Shown here: positions 44,936 to 52,549 of the stretch, in pieces
Layout of the letters: every line of letters starts with the position of its first letter
Position numbering within the stretch: the stretch's first letter is position 1
Source: Saccharicrinis sp963677655
GTDB lineage: Bacteria > Bacteroidota > Bacteroidia > Bacteroidales > Marinilabiliaceae
Strand: one strand, 5' to 3'
Length of the DNA stretch: 64,000 nucleotides
NCBI GenBank assembly: GCA_963677655.1
Contig: OY782088.1
Notes under the pieces: model-generated
Seen by the model: only the letters and a program-made list of their open reading frames with translations
Databases searched by the model: none
Told to the model about the DNA's origin: nothing
Position numbers and translations under genes: made by a program

Positions 44936-45058
44936 GGATAGTTAAAAAAATAAGTCCTTTTGTTTCTCTGCAAAGGGTTTACTACACTAGATCTCATAGT
45001 TTAGTTAGGGCAAAAGGGGACTATGCAATATCTCATCGCTAATCCCCTTTTATTTCTT
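44936..45058 (+). ncRNA. Possible small structured RNA
   Basis: AAAAGGGG (45012-45019) pairs with CCCCTTTT (45044-45051), followed by T-rich sequence as in a terminator. CAAAAGGGGACT (45011-45022) can instead pair with AGTCCTTTTG (44953-44962), so two exclusive folds are possible. No plus-strand gene follows for over 2 kb, so a free small RNA is more likely than an attenuator. No clear promoter was seen. Confidence 0.25.
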
Positions 45059-45139
45059 TATTACAGACTAACTTTCTTAATCTGTAATCAATTATAAACT
45101 ATTATACTTACTATATGAAAACATCCTGTTAATATTGTA

Positions 45140-45250
45140 AATCCTGTCTTTGATTAATAGCTTTACATGACATGCAAAATTATTAACATGCTTTTTTTGA
45201 CAGGATTCACAGGATTCACAGGATTGATTTACATTTTGTAAATCTTGTTT
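45140..45250. repeat. Long inverted-repeat element, copy 2
   Basis: It has the same design as 44153-44250: AATCCTGTC (45140-45148), ACATGC plus a T-run, then GACAGGATT (45199-45207), tandem ACAGGATT units and GATTTACATTTTGTAAATC. Here the 10-bp CACAGGATT-type unit occurs one time more than in copy 1, which shows unit-number variation. Confidence 0.75.
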
Positions 45251-45361
45251 TATAAACAAAACCGGTGGGATTTTAATATATGGTATTGATTTTCATGTTG
45301 CTTACTTCACAGAAAATATATCCTCGCTTACAACTATAACCTGCGCCCTAATCTCTTTGCC

Positions 45362-47254
45362 CTAAGCTCCCTGCTCTCCGCTACTATTATCCTGTTTAAC
45401 ATTCACATTAAATCCGGGAGCCTGGTAGTCGTTTGGTAAATAGTCTTTAGGTATGGTAGTGTTGTTTCCATCTCTTGCGGCTCTGTAGTGAGGTGATAGA
45501 ATTTCTATTCCTCTTTCGTTACAAACATCCTGAATATTTTGATTCAAGTTACTATAAATAATTGCTTGTTTGCTTGCTTCGCGAACGTATGCGTTGATTT
45601 GATACGAAACAAAAAAATCATCAAGACTGGTTTGCAAAACAAAGGGAACAGGTTCTTTCATTATCATAGGAGTGCGTAAAGCGGCATCTATCAATGCCTG
45701 GTGCATTTCTTTCCATGGAACATCATATCCAATGGTAACAGTTGTATGAATGATTAAGCCAGTTTCCTTGGCACCAATGCTATAATTGATGGTATTCCCA
45801 GTTAAAACTGATGAATTTGGAATGGTAATTATTTCATTTTTAATGGTTTTAACTCTTGTTACCAATAGTGTTTTTTCAATAATATCTCCAGTTGCTTCTC
45901 CAATACGAATTCGATCTCCTACTTGAAACGGACGCATGTAAGTTATTACCAGTCCGGCAACCATATTAGCAATGGCTGATGAAGATCCTAATGAAAAAAG
46001 AATACCAATAAATACGGAAACGCCTTTAAATATATCCGAATCTGATCCGGGTAATAGTGGGAAAATAAGTACGAACATAAAGGCATAAAGTAAGAAGCGT
46101 ACAATGCTATAGGTAGGCATAGCCCAATCGGCATGGAAACCGGAAATAACAAATTTCTTAAGTTTTATTTCGTGAAAAATATATTTTACAAATTTCATTA
46201 CATACCTCATCACGAAATAAATAACCAGTATTTTAAAGAGCTTTGGCAAATATTCCCAAATGGCAAAAATTACTCCTTTAAACGGAGACCATATCAGTTG
46301 AAATAAAACATCCGCCCAGTTTCGGCTGAATGGGAAAATACTGAAAATAATTGGTAGTGTAATATATAAAAGTACAACATATACAAACCATTTAAAGGCT
46401 TTAACCAACATAAGAACAATATGCAATTCCTGGTCTGCAGTTAAAAAAGTATAGTCTTTAAATGATAAATCTTTAAGCCAGATATCTTTTTTAATATCAA
46501 TATATCTAAGCAATATGGAATAACCTTTTGCAATAAACCAAATAATTAGCCTCGCAATAGTTATTACAAGTAAAACCAGACCAATACGTGAAAGTAGTTT
46601 TAACCAGTTATTTTCTTTTTTAGCATGAATAATGGATTGCGTTATAGTTTGTCGGTATTCTTCCACTAAACTTTCCATGGTTTTGCCATACCACAACGCA
46701 TCATTTTCTGAAATACTCATAATAATAATATCTCCGTAAACGATATCGTAAGTATTTTCAGTTTTTAATATTTGAATGGAATCTATTTTTAGGAAGTCGT
46801 CATTGTAAAGTCTTTCTATCTTTTTGCTGATATTTACAGCTCTTTCAGAAGGTGTTGATGCTCCTATTTTTGAATAAACCAAAAACAATGTATCCTCTAA
46901 CATTCCCACAACAGGATATCCTTTGGCTGTATTTCTTAAAGCATTAATCTGATTCTTTTTATCGGCAAGTCGTTTTTTCTCATTCTCTTCAATTGTTTTG
47001 AGTTGAATAATTAAGTCTTCTTTTTGAAGATTATCTGTTGTTTTTAATTTTCGAAGCTGTATTTCCAATTCTTCTTTTTTAATAGAATCTGCAATACGCT
47101 GCTTTTCTACATCAAGAAGTTTTTGCTGGTATTCTTGCAGAACAACACGATTTATGGAGTCGTTCTTTTGAATAAGACTATCACTTTGCGCATATGAAAT
47201 TGAAGTGATAAGAAATAGTATATAGGTTACTATTAATATATATGTGTTCCTCAT
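45362..47254 (-). CDS. MscS-family mechanosensitive channel, large form
   Basis: This protein of about 630 residues has a signal peptide (ITSISYAQ), a periplasmic coiled coil (EYQQKLLDVEKQRIADSIKKEEL region), several membrane segments (LLVITIARLIIWFIAKGYSI, FVYVVLLYITLPIIFSI, FLLYAFMFVLIFPLLPG) and the MscS pore/beta domain (GSSSAIANMVAGLVITYMRPFQVGDRIRIGEATGDIIEKTLLVTRVKT, shown by its blocks). It releases solutes on osmotic downshock. The frame is open to 47290; MRNTYILIVTYILF at 47254 is the signal-peptide start. It lies inside the REP-like island but looks like a normal gene. Confidence 0.9.
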   Translation of the reverse strand: MRNTYILIVTYILFLITSISYAQSDSLIQKNDSINRVVLQEYQQKLLDVEKQRIADSIKKEELEIQLRKLKTTDNLQKEDLIIQLKTIEENEKKRLADKKNQINALRNTAKGYPVVGMLEDTLFLVYSKIGASTPSERAVNISKKIERLYNDDFLKIDSIQILKTENTYDIVYGDIIIMSISENDALWYGKTMESLVEEYRQTITQSIIHAKKENNWLKLLSRIGLVLLVITIARLIIWFIAKGYSILLRYIDIKKDIWLKDLSFKDYTFLTADQELHIVLMLVKAFKWFVYVVLLYITLPIIFSIFPFSRNWADVLFQLIWSPFKGVIFAIWEYLPKLFKILVIYFVMRYVMKFVKYIFHEIKLKKFVISGFHADWAMPTYSIVRFLLYAFMFVLIFPLLPGSDSDIFKGVSVFIGILFSLGSSSAIANMVAGLVITYMRPFQVGDRIRIGEATGDIIEKTLLVTRVKTIKNEIITIPNSSVLTGNTINYSIGAKETGLIIHTTVTIGYDVPWKEMHQALIDAALRTPMIMKEPVPFVLQTSLDDFFVSYQINAYVREASKQAIIYSNLNQNIQDVCNERGIEILSPHYRAARDGNNTTIPKDYLPNDYQAPGFNVNVKQDNSSGEQGA

Positions 47255-47451
47255 AATTCCTATCATTGGATTACTCGCAATATCCTTCAAATTTCATTTT
47301 AAATCAAATCTAATTTATTTTTTATTTGATAGATAGGTAATATTTGGGGGATTGGTTAAAATTTAACGGACTAGGAATTATTTATGATAGATGTGTGGAT
47401 TTGAAATATACGACATTGATTTACAGTTTTATCATTGAACGTAAACTTATA

Positions 47452-47516
47452 TTTGACAGGATTCACAGGATAGATTTACATCTTGTAAACGAAGAAAGCG
47501 GATTTGAAATCCATGC
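47452..47516. repeat. REP-like partial long element plus type A palindrome
   Basis: TTTGACAGGATTCACAGGAT and a degenerate GATTTACATCTTGTAAAC copy the right half of the long elements at 44153 and 45140. It is followed by GGATTTGAAATCC (47500-47512), a type A palindrome. Confidence 0.65.
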
Positions 47517-47590
47517 AATATACATTAATTAAAACATTCTGTTCTTTAGAATAGAAAACAGGATTGTTTTTAAGATCATTGCACAGGGCT

Positions 47591-47610
47591 TGCGGATTTG
47601 CAATCCGTGC
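47591..47610. repeat. REP-like palindrome, type A (TGC centre)
   Basis: GCGGATTTGCAATCCGTGC: the arms CGGATT and AATCCG pair perfectly around TGC. The flanks GC and TGC match other members. Confidence 0.75.
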
Positions 47611-47636
47611 ATCTTATAATCAATTTGAAACTCTGT

Positions 47637-47746
47637 CCGGAATGCAATTCCTCATCTATAATCCTAAGAAATACACAATTTTACTTTGCCTGATATATTA
47701 TTGATTTACAGCTTACTTATTGCACGGAAATCATTTCCGCGCTTAC
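47637..47746. repeat. REP-like composite unit B plus C, intact
   Basis: CCGGAATGCAATTCC (type B) is followed by CTCATCTATAATCCTAAGAA, then GATTTACAG..CTTATTGCA and the type C palindrome CGGAAATCATTTCCG (47725-47739) with GCGCTTAC. It shows what the IS256 target looked like before insertion. Confidence 0.8.
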
Positions 47747-47757
47747 TACCATAGATC

Positions 47758-47780
47758 GTGCGGATTTGTAATCCGTGCGT
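47758..47780. repeat. REP-like palindrome, type A (TGT centre)
   Basis: CGGATTTGTAATCCG (47761-47775) in the context ATCGTG..TGCGTTTTACTTTATA. The same context recurs at 50171-50205. Confidence 0.75.
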
Positions 47781-47834
47781 TTTACTTTATACATTATTAA
47801 TTACTTACCAAAAGATTAATTATTCACAGGGCTC

Positions 47835-47847
47835 GCGGATTTGAAAT
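47835..47847. repeat. Left half of an IS-split type A palindrome, with target duplication
   Basis: GCGGATTTGAAAT ends in ATTTGAAAT (47839-47847), which is repeated at 49268-49276 on the other side of the IS4-family element. Without the IS the site reads CGGATTTGAAATCCGGGC, a standard type A member as at 50052. Confidence 0.85.
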
Positions 47848-49267
47848 TAAGAGTGTTCGGAACATATTACAGGTTCAATTGAGAGCAATTCATCTGAAAA
47901 ATTTAAAAACTAAATTTTAGTGGTAGTTTTAAACATAAAAATGACATTTTGTTTATAACTATCTATTACTCTATGATATAATCCATATCTAGCGTAGTTA
48001 ATTTTGCTTCGAATTATAATAATATGAATACTTCCAAGAAGCAAAATAAAATTTCGGTCAAAGATTTATTGGCTTTCATTCCTGATGATCAAATATCAAA
48101 TATTGCAAAGGAAACGAAAGTTAATTACTATACTAAAATACTAGATGGTAAAAGCTTACTTTACTTAATATTGTATTCTCTGATTGAGCAAAAAAGAAAT
48201 AGCTTAAGAACAATGGAAGATATCTTTAATAGTCTTCAGTTTAAGTTTTTGTTCAATTTTGACACATCAAAAACAGTAAAGTTCAATTCTATTTCAGAAC
48301 GACTAAGTGTAATTAATCTAGAATTCTTTGAAAAATGTTATATGCTTTTTTATGAAGTATATAGTCATCTTTATAGTGATAAAGAACAGGAAGATCATAA
48401 ACTCATAAGGGTAGATTCAACCATGGTCGCAGAGACTGCCAACAAAATTAAAAAAGGTATGACAGTCGGCAAGAAAAAAAAATCAGGCGAAAGTCGGAAA
48501 CAAGTAAAATATACTGTAGGTTATGATGGAATTTTACCATGTAATACAGTGTTATATAATACGCAAGAGTGTTTAAGCGAAGATAAAACCATGGCCCCAT
48601 TAGTGTTTAATTGTTCAAAAAATTTTCCGAAAGCCATATACACTTTTGATAGAGGTGTTCAAAAAAGAGAAAGTTTTACCCAAATGGTTGAAGAAGGCAT
48701 TTCATTTGTTTCAAAACTAAAGTTGGATAGTCGTTATAAGGAAATTGATTCAAACTCAGTAGAAGAAGGCATACAGATTGGAAACATAAAAATAGAGACA
48801 GATAAAATTGTTTTATTGGGTAAGCCTAACACAAGAAAGTTTCTACCTCAAGAGTTTAGGCTTATAACTACTTACAATACAAAAAAAGAAAAGTATAGTT
48901 ATGTACTTACAAATATATTTGATTTACCTGCTGAAGAGATTATAAAAATATACAAACGAAGATGGGATATTGAAGTGTTTTTCCGTTTTTTAAAACAAGA
49001 ACTAAACTTCAAACATCTCGGATCGACAAGCACTAATGGAATTAAAGTAATGATGTATTCTACTTTAATAGCATCAATGCTAATTATGATATACAAGAAG
49101 CTTAATAATGTGGGATTCAAAACAGCAGTTAGGCGTATTGCATTTGAACTAAATGATTTAATTATGGCAATGGTAGTAAAACAATGTGGAGGTGACCCAG
49201 CTTTATTTTTTCGATGATTTTTCTCTTACACTTTCGCCTACCTCTAAAATTCTTCCGAACACTCCTA
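47848..49267 (+). mobile_element. IS4-family insertion sequence, complete (1420 bp)
   Basis: The ends TAAGAGTGTTCGGAA (left) and the complement of TAGGAGTGTTCGGAA (right) match at 14 of 15 positions, bounded by a 9-bp duplication ATTTGAAAT. It holds one intact DDE transposase. The insertion point is the symmetric core of a REP-like palindrome. The element appears complete. Confidence 0.9.
48024..49217 (+). CDS. IS4-family transposase
   Basis: This 397-residue DDE transposase has Asp131 (IRVDSTMVAE), Asp209 (YTFDRGVQKR) and Glu317 in the full YREK signature: Tyr310, Arg313, Glu317, Lys324 (IYKRRWDIEVFFRFLK). An N-terminal helical region with SLRTMEDIF and a C-terminal helical region flank the core. 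It is full length and lies 176 bp inside the left end of the element. Confidence 0.95.
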   Translation: MNTSKKQNKISVKDLLAFIPDDQISNIAKETKVNYYTKILDGKSLLYLILYSLIEQKRNSLRTMEDIFNSLQFKFLFNFDTSKTVKFNSISERLSVINLEFFEKCYMLFYEVYSHLYSDKEQEDHKLIRVDSTMVAETANKIKKGMTVGKKKKSGESRKQVKYTVGYDGILPCNTVLYNTQECLSEDKTMAPLVFNCSKNFPKAIYTFDRGVQKRESFTQMVEEGISFVSKLKLDSRYKEIDSNSVEEGIQIGNIKIETDKIVLLGKPNTRKFLPQEFRLITTYNTKKEKYSYVLTNIFDLPAEEIIKIYKRRWDIEVFFRFLKQELNFKHLGSTSTNGIKVMMYSTLIASMLIMIYKKLNNVGFKTAVRRIAFELNDLIMAMVVKQCGGDPALFFR

Positions 49268-49283
49268 ATTTGAAATCCGGGCA
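49268..49283. repeat. Right half of the IS-split type A palindrome
   Basis: ATTTGAAATCCGGGCA: the first nine bases are the right target duplication and the rest completes the palindrome begun at 47835. It is only about 25 bp from the stop of the REP-associated transposase gene. Confidence 0.85.
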
Positions 49284-49305
49284 TTTCTCAATTAGTAAAT
49301 AACAT

Positions 49306-49854
49306 TTATGGTTCCTTAATAACTTCAATTAAATATGTCTGATCTGCATAATTTCTTGCTGAACTAAACAGGTAATCTTCTGCATTTGCAACAATCATCT
49401 GTTCAACAGGATTTTGATGTATATAATTAAGCTTCTGATCAAAGAAGTCATTACTATAAATCACTTCTGCGTGATTACCATCTTGCCATAATTTATAAGT
49501 TTGGTTACGTTTTAAATGCTGACAATATTTTTGAAACAAATTGAGTATCCATTCTCGTCTACTTTCAGGTTCTTCTTTAATCTGCTTAATTACTTTTTTG
49601 CAAGTGTATTTCTTAAAGTCCCTTAGTATATCGTATAAAATATATCCTTCTCTAGCTGAACATATCATATGTAAGTGATTAGACATCAAACACCATCCAT
49701 ATACTTTTAAGCCTTTATTATTTTGACAGTATCTCAGGGAATCTACAATTGCAATTTTATGGTTTTTACGGGTGAAAATATCAATCCAACCGACTGTTGT
49801 CATTGTTATAAAATATGCAGATTGATCATCCGTAATCTTGTATTTATCGGACAT
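49306..49854 (-). CDS. REP-associated tyrosine transposase (RAYT, Y1_Tnp family)
   Basis: This 182-residue single-strand DNA transposase-like protein has the HUH motif His60-Leu-His62 in GWCLMSNHLHMICSA and the catalytic Tyr83 in LRDFKKYTCKKVI. The N-terminal block AYFITMTTVGWIDIFTR and the C-terminal block NYIHQNPVEQMIV are typical. RAYTs are domesticated IS200-like enzymes that bind and cut REP palindromes. It is flanked by a type A palindrome about 25 bp after its stop and a type B palindrome about 60 bp before its start. Confidence 0.93.
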   Translation of the reverse strand: MSDKYKITDDQSAYFITMTTVGWIDIFTRKNHKIAIVDSLRYCQNNKGLKVYGWCLMSNHLHMICSAREGYILYDILRDFKKYTCKKVIKQIKEEPESRREWILNLFQKYCQHLKRNQTYKLWQDGNHAEVIYSNDFFDQKLNYIHQNPVEQMIVANAEDYLFSSARNYADQTYLIEVIKEP

Positions 49855-49912
49855 TTGATTTTAGGTTTGATTTATTTAAAAGTGAAAATAATAATTTTAA
49901 ATGTAATTACTG

Positions 49913-50025
49913 CCCGGAATGCAATTCCTGATCGATAATCCTAAGAAATACACAATTTAAATTTGCTATATATCATAATGATTTACAGTTCGCTTATTGC
50001 ACGTAAATCATTTCCGCGCTTACAT
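49913..50025. repeat. REP-like composite unit B plus C
   Basis: CCGGAATGCAATTCC (type B), AATCCTAAGAAATACACAAT, then GATTTACAGTTCGCTTATTGCA and a type C palindrome with one arm mismatch (CGTAAATCATTTCCG), ending GCGCTTACATC. Its left part is nearly the same as the unit cut by IS256. Confidence 0.8.
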
Positions 50026-50050
50026 CTCGGACTGAAAGTCTTTAGCAGGC

Positions 50051-50069
50051 GCGGATTTGAAATCCGGGC
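50051..50069. repeat. REP-like palindrome, type A (GAA centre)
   Basis: CGGATTTGAAATCCG (50052-50066) followed by GGC. It is the intact counterpart of the palindrome split by the IS4-family element. Confidence 0.75.
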
Positions 50070-50136
50070 ATCTTACATTACTTAAACCATTCAACTTTGT
50101 AGATTTGTAATTCGGGATCAATTTAAAACTCTGCTC

Positions 50137-50193
50137 GGATTTGAAATTCGTACTTAAAACTTGCCATAGTTCGTGCGGATTTGTAATCCGTGC
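50137..50193. repeat. 57-bp REP-like double unit, copy 1
   Basis: A degenerate type A (GGATTTGAAATTCG), the spacer TACTTAAAACTTGCC, and a perfect type A (CGGATTTGTAATCCG, 50176-50190). It is repeated at 50674-50730 with two mismatches in 57 bases. Confidence 0.8.
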
Positions 50194-50270
50194 GTTTTAC
50201 TTTATAAACTGGCTGCACTATTGAACAGAAATAAGCATTCTCTTTGACAGCTTTGAAAGGTTTAGTAAAG

Positions 50271-50382
50271 ACCGGGATGCGATTCCTCATCTAACAGACT
50301 AGAATATAAATAGTATTATTTTGTAATAAACGATAGTGATTTACAGCTTGCTTATTCCTCGGAATTAATTTCCACGCCTACA
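50271..50382. repeat. REP-like composite unit B plus C, degenerate
   Basis: CCGGGATGCGATTCC with CTCATCTAAC, then GATTTACAGCTTGCTTATT and CGGAATTAATTTCC. The arms carry more mismatches than other copies, so this unit is probably older. Confidence 0.65.
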
Positions 50383-50673
50383 ACTGTTCTTCGCCCATAC
50401 CCGACTTCATTTCTTAAAATATTGCTCTAGCCGCAAAGGCTTTTACTTTTCTCCTACAGCAGAGAAAAGTAAACAAAAGATGCCGCCGCTTGCACCTAAA
50501 AGCTAAAAATCATTGCTCTCCGCTAAAAGAAAAGAACTCACTTCGTTCAAACAGCTTTTCTTTTTTTACGCTATGTTTAATGATTTTCTTAACGCTTTTA
50601 TTTGCCAGGCGGACCTAAAGACCTAAGCCAATTTATCTTAGAATTAGATTTAATTTGAAACCTTAACTGGTGT

Positions 50674-50730
50674 GGATTTGAAATTCGTACTTAAAACTTG
50701 CCGTAGATCGTGCGGATTTGTAATCCGTGC
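50674..50730. repeat. 57-bp REP-like double unit, copy 2
   Basis: It differs from 50137-50193 at two positions. It is the last REP-like unit of the island and lies 45 bp before the end of ilvA. Confidence 0.8.
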
Positions 50731-50774
50731 ACCATTCACACTAAACTCTTTACTCTATACTCTATGCTTCTTTC

Positions 50775-52022
50775 TTAGATCAAATACGAAAACAAATCAT
50801 GTTTATTATTCACATATTCTCCGTAGAAATTTCTGTCTTTCATGCGTTTTAGGAGTGGTTCAAAGTCGGCTTTGTCTTTTAGTTCAATGCCTACGAGTGC
50901 AGGACCTTTTTCGCGGTTTATTTTTTTAGCGTATTCAAACAAAACAATGCTGTCGTTAGGACCAAGAATGTTGTTTACAAATTCTTTTAATGCTCCTGCT
51001 CTTTGAGGGAATCGGACAATAAAATAGTGTTTTAATCCTTCGTATAGTAATGAGCGCTCTTTAATCTCTTCAGTACGGGTGATGTCGTTGTTTCCACCAC
51101 TGATGATGCAAACCACTTTTTTGCCTTTAATTTTATCGGCATATTGCTCTAAGGCAGCTACCGATAATGCTCCTGCAGGTTCAGCTACAATGGCATCGTT
51201 GTTATACATCTCTAATATTTTAGTGCAGACTTTTCCTTCAGGTACCAATAGCATATCGTCCATATATTTTTGACATACCGGAAAAGTAAACTCTCCTACC
51301 CTTTGAACAGCAGCTCCATCTACAAACTTATCAATATCCTCAAGGGTTACTACTTTTTCTTCTTTTAAGGATTGATACATGGCTGGTGCTCCGGCCGGTT
51401 CTACACCTATGATCTTTACTTCGGGATGAATCTCTTTAATATAAGCACTTACTCCAGCAGTTAATCCGCCACCACCAACAGGAATAAAAACAAAATCAAC
51501 ATCAGGTAAATCTTCCAGTATCTCTATACCAACAGTTCCTTGTCCTTCTATAATTTTAGGATCATCAAAAGGAGGAATAAAAGGAAAATTATTTTCGTTA
51601 CTATACTGAATTGCAGCTTCATTGGCATCATCAAAAGTATCTCCAAATAAAACTACCTCAACCCATTCTTTACCTAAGGTATTTACCCTGTTTATTTTTT
51701 GAGCCGGGGTTGTACTTGGCATGTAAATTATTCCTTTTACCTTAAGAATAAAACAGGATAAAGCTACTCCCTGCGCATGATTACCGGCACTGGCGCAAAC
51801 TACTCCGTTTTGAATTTCAGTTTTCGATAATGAAGCCATTTTGTTATAAGCTCCTCTTATTTTATAAGAACGTACCGTTTGCTGATCTTCCCTTTTAAAA
51901 TAGATATCAGCCTCATACTTTTCAGAGTAGGTTTGATTATAATCCAAAGTAGTTTTTCGGATTACGTTAGTTAGTCGCTCTGCTGCTGTTATAATATCTT
52001 TTATATGTGGAATATAACTCAT
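50775..52022 (-). CDS. ilvA: Threonine ammonia-lyase (biosynthetic type)
   Basis: This enzyme of about 415 residues converts threonine to 2-oxobutyrate for isoleucine synthesis. The PLP lysine lies in VRSYKIRGAYNKM; further blocks are CASAGNHAQGVALSC, GGGGLTAGVSAYIKE and SGGNNDITR. A single ACT-like C-terminal domain (LKHYFIVRFPQRAGALKEFVNNIL) follows, as in the roughly 415-residue IlvA1 type. Two ATG codons are adjacent (52025 and 52022). No other ilv gene is nearby. Confidence 0.94.
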   Translation of the reverse strand: MSYIPHIKDIITAAERLTNVIRKTTLDYNQTYSEKYEADIYFKREDQQTVRSYKIRGAYNKMASLSKTEIQNGVVCASAGNHAQGVALSCFILKVKGIIYMPSTTPAQKINRVNTLGKEWVEVVLFGDTFDDANEAAIQYSNENNFPFIPPFDDPKIIEGQGTVGIEILEDLPDVDFVFIPVGGGGLTAGVSAYIKEIHPEVKIIGVEPAGAPAMYQSLKEEKVVTLEDIDKFVDGAAVQRVGEFTFPVCQKYMDDMLLVPEGKVCTKILEMYNNDAIVAEPAGALSVAALEQYADKIKGKKVVCIISGGNNDITRTEEIKERSLLYEGLKHYFIVRFPQRAGALKEFVNNILGPNDSIVLFEYAKKINREKGPALVGIELKDKADFEPLLKRMKDRNFYGEYVNNKHDLFSYLI

Positions 52023-52025
52023 CAT

Positions 52026-52549
52026 TTTATATTTTGCTGTACATTGCTGGCTATTAGTTAACTTATTTACAAAGAGTATTTTTACTTTTTAAATCTCAAA
52101 CTACTCCATATTTGTCACTAACTACCGTTTAACTTTGTTTATTAAACAAAACTTTTCAAAAGTAATTAATTTTATGCAGAATGCTTATTAAGTAAACACA
52201 CTTCAGACAGTGATAATTATCATCACATCCCACTATATATTAAGGAAAACAACATACCATTATCTTTTCTTTTAACAAAAACCAAAGTAGACTAAAAATA
52301 TAGCTACAATGCAAAACTTATTTTTAGATATCCATTTTTCCTCTTGTTAAAATCCATTTCAACAGATAGTTACATATCTAATTATTAATATTTTATTTGC
52401 CATTGGTGTATGATTTTGAGTCTTTGGTGTAATTTATTTCAAAAAACAATAAATAGTTATGTTGATTTTTTTTGTTTAACAGTATGTTTGCAATAAAGGA
52501 GTTGTAGGTATTTAATTACCCAATTATATACATTTAATTATTTTACACC
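52026..52549. other. Divergent intergenic region between ilvA and the T9SS cargo gene
   Basis: About 520 bp without a gene. It contains a 12-bp palindrome TGATAATTATCA (52211-52222) and, near the right end, a good promoter candidate. I see no RNA gene. Confidence 0.5.
52483..52490 (+). promoter_or_regulatory. Candidate promoter of the T9SS cargo gene
   Basis: TATGTTTG is an exact TAnnTTTG match, with GTTG at 52461-52464 18 bases upstream as a -33 element. It predicts a 5' untranslated region of about 55 bases. Confidence 0.5.

Larger units (their letters stand above)
44771..45361. other. Intergenic region with possible small RNA and REP-like element
   Basis: No protein gene is visible. It holds a 15-bp palindrome ATGCTAACTTAGCAT (44921-44935), a structured segment with a terminator-like hairpin (44952-45051), an 8-bp stem (45060-45067 with 45081-45088) and the second long REP-like element (45140-45250). 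Confidence 0.55.
49855..50774. other. Gene-free REP-like repeat cluster upstream of the RAYT gene
   Basis: This 920-bp stretch holds two composite B plus C units, several type A palindromes and a 57-bp direct repeat (50137-50193 and 50674-50730), listed separately. The middle (50390-50620) is low-complexity, non-coding sequence that resembles 56190-56450. No protein gene is visible. Confidence 0.65.

Noticed and set aside
47344..47532. Plus-strand reading frame of 62 codons
   Set aside because: It runs through REP-like repeats (GACAGGATT and a type A palindrome), which explains the open frame.
42472..50730. CRISPR array
   Set aside because: The repeats are palindromic, irregularly spaced and of several types, with no unique spacers of constant length and no cas genes.
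52211..52222. Fur-like box TGATAATTATCA
   Set aside because: It is only 12 bp, about 340 bp from the T9SS gene and 190 bp from ilvA, and such A/T palindromes are expected by chance in this base composition.
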